This document shows, one piece after another, positions 58,746 to 64,000 of a stretch of DNA of 64,000 nt; the first letter of the stretch is position 1; each line of letters starts with the position of its first letter. The notes beneath the pieces are model-generated. The model was given only the letters and a program-made list of their open reading frames with translations, had not been told where the DNA came from and did not search any database. The stretch spans positions 71,080,277 to 71,144,276 of the forward strand of contig NC_133121.1 of assembly GCF_033568475.1 (NCBI RefSeq), written 5' to 3'. The translations under genes were made by a program, and so were the position numbers. The DNA is from Henckelia pumila (Eukaryota; Streptophyta; Magnoliopsida; Lamiales; Gesneriaceae).

Positions 58746-60606
58746 TGTTGGAAAACTGGCGAGTTCCCAGATCAATCACGATTGATACCCGGTGCAGCGG
58801 AAGTTTAAAATTTTTTTCATGGAACGTTTCCATGGTATGGGTATCAACCGTTCATCGATTGAATTACGTGTGTGTAAAATTTAAATAACAATTAAATAAA
58901 TTTTACCTCAAATCTCGCAACGAGATTAATGGACACCAACAGAACAATTCTGCTCTTGTTGTCTCTCCCTGGAACCGATGAACGCCTTCAATCAGGTCCA
59001 CGAACAGAGGTTTAATCCCTCTGATAGATTGCACTAGAAAATCTATCAGAAGTTTTCTGCGAAGAGAATACACGAATTTGATTCGCTATTCCAGACTGCA
59101 ATTCAAAATCACAGACCGGAATTTCTCAGACAGAGAGGGGGGGGCGACGGCCAAGCTTGAGAGAGGGGGCTAGGGTTTCGATTTTTTTCTCTCAAAATTA
59201 TGAGCTATCGTGTGTAATTTCTGTACTGAAATAACTTATTTATAATGCAGGCCACTAACACCTTAGGGCCCATTAGTCATAAGCTGGGGCCCGACAAGCA
59301 AAGCCCGCTCGTTCAGAAATTAATATAAAATTCATCGTGACTCCGATTGATGAAACGATTTCACCAATGTGCACAGAAACCATTTCTGCACGTTTTAAAG
59401 TCAAAATAAATTTTCCTGAATCCGAATTCAGTGGTTTCCAAAAATGTCCATCCCTATGTCATTTTAGGAAATCCTACTCCCTTACTCTTATTTAAGAAGT
59501 CCAACTCCTTAGTTCATTAAATTTAACTCTTTAAATTTAACTATCTCAACGGGGATTAAAACTCCATTACACTGTGTGACCCTCAATGGTTCAGGGATAC
59601 AGCTAGCCGTGGGCTCACAACTCCTTGTGACTCGGAACAACACTTTCCGACTTGCCCAACGAATCATGGTAAAGCGCCTAGCAACATCGCCCCATGATTC
59701 CCTAGGTATCACTGATAGTGCCTACAAGAACCAGTAGATTTTGGTTAGCGTACAGTACGGTCCCTTCATCCATATATCCCGATCGAATCAACAACCATTG
59801 GTATATCGAGAGTCGCTCAAGATTCGATAACTATGCAATACATCTTGAAGATCAAATTAGTGACATCGCATGTGCTACTAAGAAACCATTTCTTAAATCA
59901 CATCAAGTACTCTGGCCAGAGATTTGTCACACTAATATCTCCTCAGATCGCATAGGATATCCACACTCGCAAGTATGTGGTGAATCCTTGACAACAATGC
60001 ATTGACTCCTATATGTGTCGTAACTGTACCCAATCTCGACACCTGATGACCCCCTCAGAGTCGGTAAACGAGTCAAAGCACAGTACTAGCATATAGAGTC
60101 TCCATGATGTTTCAAGTCGTAAGGACTAATGGTGTACAACCAAAACCGCGGACTTTATCCACTCGATAAGTGATAACCACTTGGAAAGTCCGGATAGGGT
60201 AGTTCGACTATTCATCCTATGAATATCCATTTGCATGCTTCGAACATCTCCATGTTCCCTACCAATGAAACGTGGTACTCCGCATCGCAAATGCTAGTCT
60301 CAAACTCGAGCGATCCTTATCCTTATTATCGGACGGCTCAATCGACTAGGAACGGTTTTAGAATATACAGTGACTATAAGATGTATTTCATGATAGACAT
60401 CTCCATGTTCTACCACATCTTACATACACTATAGTATATTCAAGGTCTTTATCAAAACAACAATAGTATATCACAATATAACAATATGAAGTAATATAAA
60501 GTCATTGCCATAAAAGTGTAAATAATATTAAACAAAAGATTGTTTATACAAAGAGTCAACAAAGCCCATAGCCACACAGTTGGCTCACTGGGCACCCACT
60601 CTTACA
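58746..60606 (-). repeat. Copia LTR in - orientation (element 3)
   Basis: On + begins TGTTGGAAAACTGGCG and ends CACTCTTACA, 1861 bp. It has a primer-binding site on its left and a polypurine tract (60607-60620, ATCTCCCACTTGCC) on its right. It therefore looks like the 3' LTR of the pol at right and the 5' LTR of the stub at left at the same time. Confidence 0.92.
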
Positions 60607-60620
60607 ATCTCCCACTTGCC

Positions 60621-63600
60621 CTATAGCCAACTAGTCATACTACGTAGACCCATTGCTTCGCGATGTTTGTCAAACAATGGTCCTGGCAAAGGCTTAGTAA
60701 GTGGATCAGCGATATTGTCTGCAGAGGCCACTCGTTCGACACTGATGTCTCCTCTTTCCACAATCTCCCGGATTATGTGGTATTTCCTCAGTACGTGTTT
60801 GGATCTTTGATGAGACCTTGGTTCCTTTGCTTGAGCAACGGCACCCGTGTTGTCGCAGTACACCGGGACTGGACCAACAAATTCAGGAATGACGCCCAAC
60901 TCTTGGACGAAATTCCTCATCCAAACGGCCTCTTTAGCAGCAGCTGATGCTGCAATGTATTCAGCCTCAGTGGTGGAATCCGCTGTGGTGTCCTGCTTGG
61001 AACTCTTCCAAGAGACAGCACCGCCATTGAGCATGAACACAAATCCAGAGGTTGACTTCGAGTCATCCACATCACTTTGGAAGCTAGAGTCGGTATAGCC
61101 TTCCAGTTTGAGTTCTCGTCCTCCATAAACCATGAACATATTCTTAGTCCTTCGCAAGTACTTAAGAATGTCCTTCACGGCTCTCCAATGCATCTGACCA
61201 GGATTAGACTGATATCTGCTCGTGACACTCAGAGCAAATGCTACATCCGGTCTGGTAGATATCATCCCATACATGATACTACCTATAGCTGACGCATATG
61301 GTACATGTGTCATATTCTCTATCTCTGTATCAGTCTTGGGACACATAGACTTGGATAGAGAAACTCCATGACACATGGGTAGATGTCCTCTCTTGGACCC
61401 ATCCATTGAAAACCGTTTCAATATGGTATCGATGTAGGTTGATTGAGTGAGTCCTATCATTCTCTTAGATCTATCCCTATAGATCTGTATCCCAAGAATG
61501 TAGGATGCCTCACCCAAATCCTTCATCGAAAATCTACCTGATAACCATATCTTTGTTGACTGCAACATCCCTACATCATTCCCAATGAGTAGGATGTCAT
61601 CAACATAAAGTACTAAGAATGTCACCGCATCCTTAACTACTTTCTTGTACACGCAAGGTTCCTCCGGGTTCTTGATGAAACCAAAATCTTTAATTGTTTC
61701 ATCAAATTTCTGGTTCCAACTTCTTGATGCTTGTTTTAGACCATAAATTGATCTCTGAAGCTTGCATACCTTATGCTCGCTTCCCATGGATGTGTACCCC
61801 TCAGGCTGCTTCATATAGATTTCTTCCTTAATGTCTCCATTAAGAAAAGCAGTCTTCACATCCATTTGCCATATCTCATAGTCATACCATGCAGCTATGG
61901 CAATAAGGATTCTTATGGACTTGAACATTGCAACTGGTGAAAAGGTTTCGTCATAGTCAACTCCTTGCCTTTGAGTATAACCTTTAGCCACCAATCGCGC
62001 CTTGTAGGTCAATACCTTACCATCAGGCCCAAGCTTTCTTTTGTAGATCCATTTACACCCTATTGGAACAATTCCATCGGGAGGATCCACTAAAGACCAG
62101 ACTTGGTTAGTATGCATCGAATCCAATTCTGACTGCATAGCTTCAAGCCATAAATTCGAATCCGCATCAGAAATTGCTTCCTTGAAGCTTCTTGGATCAC
62201 ATCCAATGTCGGGTTCATCTTGACCCTCTTCAAGAAGAAGACCATATCGAACTGGAGGTCTAGAAGTCCTCTCGGATCTTCTAGGTGCAGGCGTGTCCAG
62301 CAATGGTTCCTGAGGTGTGGGATCGTTATTTTGTATTTCGGGTTCTTCTCGAACTTCTTCGAGTTCCATCATCTCGCCTTTCTTATCCAATAAGAATTCC
62401 TTCTCCAAGAAGGTGGCATTCCTAGAAACAAACACCTTTGTTTCAGCAGGATAATAGAAATAATATCCGATTGAATTCTTCGGATACCCCACAAAATAAC
62501 ACAAGCTGGATCGACTATCCAACTTATCTCCCACTGTCCGCTTCACGTAAGCAGGACATCCCCAAATCCTCAAGTACGAATACTTAGGAGCTTTGCCATT
62601 CCATAACTCGTATGGTGTTTTGTCCACTGCTTTAGTGTGGACGTTGTTCAACAACAATACCGCCGTTTCAAGCGCATAGCCCCAAAACGAAGGTGGAAGC
62701 TCAGTGAAGCTCATCATAGATCGAACCATGTCCAACAAAGTTCGATTACGACGCTCCGATACACCATTAAGCTGTGGTGTCATAGGAGGAGTCCACTGAG
62801 AGAGAATCCCATTCTCTTTCATATAGTCCAAAAACTCGGTACTCAAGTATTCTCCACCTCGATCCGATCGAAGTGCTTTAATACTTTTACCTAGCTTGTT
62901 TTCTACTTCAGCCTTGAATTCTTTGAACTTTTCAAATGCTTCAGACTTATATTTTATTAAATATAAATACCCATACCTTGAATAATCATCAGTAAAGGTA
63001 ATGAAGTAGGTGTGGCCATGTTGAGTCCCTACTCTAAATGGACCACAAACATCTGTATGGATCAAATCCAACAGATTTTGACTACGCTCAGGCTTCCCCT
63101 TAAAAGGAGATTTAGTCATTTTCCCTTTTAGGCAGGATTCACAAGTAGGTAGAGAGTTAATATCAGACATATCAAACATGCCCTCTCCCACTAGCTTGTT
63201 CATCCTCCTTGAGGAAATATGACCTAGTCTAGCGTGCCAAAGGTTTGCCGGGTTTTGACTATCGATTTTCCTTTTGTTTGTTGTCGCCGGTTTGTCAATA
63301 CAATTTACTGGAACGTCTTTTAGTTTTAAATTGTATAGATCGTTTTCAAGTTGTCCATTTCCAATTAAACATTCATTCTTGTAAATATTGCAAATCCCAT
63401 TCACAAAATTACAAGAATAACCATCTCTATCAAGCATAGAAATAGAAATAATGTTTTTAATTAAATCTGGCACAAATAAAACATCTCTCAACAATAATTT
63501 AAAACCATTCTGCAAAATCAAACAAACATCTCCAATGGCCGTAGCTTCAACTCTGGAACCATTCCCGAGCCTCAGCTGGGTCTCACCCATTCTAAGCCTG

Positions 63601-63977
63601 CGACTTCTTGTCATCACCTGCAAATCATTGCAAATGTGAGATCCACATCCGGTATCCAATACCCAAGAAGTTGTATTAAGTGACATGTTTATTTCGATAT
63701 AGAACATACCCTTTGCAGTTCCCAACTGCTCAAGATACTCCTTGCAGTTGCGCTTCCAATGACCCGGCTTCTTGCAGTAATGGCAAACATCCTTGGATTT
63801 TCCATCGTTTGAAGCCTTTGTCTTTTGCTTCTTCTCGGGTTCCACTTTCTTGGGTGGGGCAGAACGTTTCTTGCCCTTCATACTTGGCCCCTTCTTAGCA
63901 GAAGATGAGGAGCCCACCAAGAAAGCTGGCTTATCCTTCTTAAGTGTGGATTCATATGTAACGAGCATATTGACCAT
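60621..63977 (-). CDS. Copia gag-pol polyprotein, uninterrupted frame reaching the window edge region
   Basis: A single 1118-codon minus-strand frame encodes the replication proteins of a Ty1/copia retrotransposon. Order by residue: CCHC zinc knuckle (Cys65, Cys68, His73, Cys78), protease DTG (108-110), integrase zinc domain (His249, His253, Cys279, Cys282), integrase core Asp309/Asp372/Glu408 (35 residues between the last two), RT with YVDD at 791-794, and RNase H starting near Asp963. Protease-integrase-RT order is diagnostic of copia. No stop or frameshift is seen. The Met at 63977 is only the first in the visible frame; upstream gag and the 5' LTR lie beyond the right edge. It is the same family as element 1, and a possible active source copy. 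Host or viral coding is not suggested. Confidence 0.93.
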   Translation of the reverse strand: MVNMLVTYESTLKKDKPAFLVGSSSSAKKGPSMKGKKRSAPPKKVEPEKKQKTKASNDGKSKDVCHYCKKPGHWKRNCKEYLEQLGTAKGMFYIEINMSLNTTSWVLDTGCGSHICNDLQVMTRSRRLRMGETQLRLGNGSRVEATAIGDVCLILQNGFKLLLRDVLFVPDLIKNIISISMLDRDGYSCNFVNGICNIYKNECLIGNGQLENDLYNLKLKDVPVNCIDKPATTNKRKIDSQNPANLWHARLGHISSRRMNKLVGEGMFDMSDINSLPTCESCLKGKMTKSPFKGKPERSQNLLDLIHTDVCGPFRVGTQHGHTYFITFTDDYSRYGYLYLIKYKSEAFEKFKEFKAEVENKLGKSIKALRSDRGGEYLSTEFLDYMKENGILSQWTPPMTPQLNGVSERRNRTLLDMVRSMMSFTELPPSFWGYALETAVLLLNNVHTKAVDKTPYELWNGKAPKYSYLRIWGCPAYVKRTVGDKLDSRSSLCYFVGYPKNSIGYYFYYPAETKVFVSRNATFLEKEFLLDKKGEMMELEEVREEPEIQNNDPTPQEPLLDTPAPRRSERTSRPPVRYGLLLEEGQDEPDIGCDPRSFKEAISDADSNLWLEAMQSELDSMHTNQVWSLVDPPDGIVPIGCKWIYKRKLGPDGKVLTYKARLVAKGYTQRQGVDYDETFSPVAMFKSIRILIAIAAWYDYEIWQMDVKTAFLNGDIKEEIYMKQPEGYTSMGSEHKVCKLQRSIYGLKQASRSWNQKFDETIKDFGFIKNPEEPCVYKKVVKDAVTFLVLYVDDILLIGNDVGMLQSTKIWLSGRFSMKDLGEASYILGIQIYRDRSKRMIGLTQSTYIDTILKRFSMDGSKRGHLPMCHGVSLSKSMCPKTDTEIENMTHVPYASAIGSIMYGMISTRPDVAFALSVTSRYQSNPGQMHWRAVKDILKYLRRTKNMFMVYGGRELKLEGYTDSSFQSDVDDSKSTSGFVFMLNGGAVSWKSSKQDTTADSTTEAEYIAASAAAKEAVWMRNFVQELGVIPEFVGPVPVYCDNTGAVAQAKEPRSHQRSKHVLRKYHIIREIVERGDISVERVASADNIADPLTKPLPGPLFDKHREAMGLRSMTSWL

Positions 63978-64000
63978 CTCTTCAAGGGTGGCCTCTATCT

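Overview
The window reads as nuclear DNA of a flowering plant, most likely a eudicot. It is AT-rich and holds two ordinary plant genes. Both lie on the + strand in the left-central part: an intronless-CDS plastid NAD-malate dehydrogenase with an intron in its 5' UTR (15.0-17.2 kb), and a two-exon cycling Dof factor (CDF-type transcription factor, 22.5-24.4 kb). Nearly everything else is transposable-element DNA, much of it nested. I could not place the species.

Layout. 1-4478: 3' part of a decayed Ty3/gypsy element with its LTR, followed by an inverted fragment of another gypsy LTR (4480-5631). 6067-14286: a long fold-back element split by a gypsy element (6109-13792). That gypsy has only pol remnants and two LTRs of very different length. 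14.3-25.2 kb: the gene island, with small hAT-like MITEs, a 50-bp tandem repeat and a 5S-rRNA-derived (Cassandra- or SINE3-like) relic. 25262-33643: a three-layer nest, in which a young gag-only LTR element (two ~3.05-kb LTRs around 1.4 kb) sits inside a hAT-type element, which sits inside a small fold-back MITE. 33.6-36.7 kb: spacer.

36716-52930: a second nest. A copia LTR on the - strand is split by a gypsy element (37049-52167). The gypsy carries a Tourist-like MITE exactly between its LTR and primer-binding site, and an 8.9-kb copia element (41803-50704) inside its integrase. 53.0-54.9 kb: inverted gypsy LTR and pol fragments. 54915-64000: copia sequences of the same family as the 8.9-kb copy in a head-to-head arrangement, including a 1118-codon uninterrupted pol reading frame (- strand) that continues toward the right edge.

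The two genes have no evident functional link to each other or to the transposons. The recurring theme among the elements is arrays of short palindromes in regulatory or leader regions. A 74-bp-period CGATCGAGCG hairpin array lies in one gypsy LTR. A ~91-bp-period GATCGGAAGCTCCGATC array lies in another, and is lost from one LTR of the same element. A GCAGCG/CGCTGC array lies in the copia leader. That leader may also be bounded by conserved splice-site-like sequences. No CRISPR array, tRNA gene or bacterial feature was seen. All identities rest on reading motifs and repeats by eye; no alignment or database search was run.
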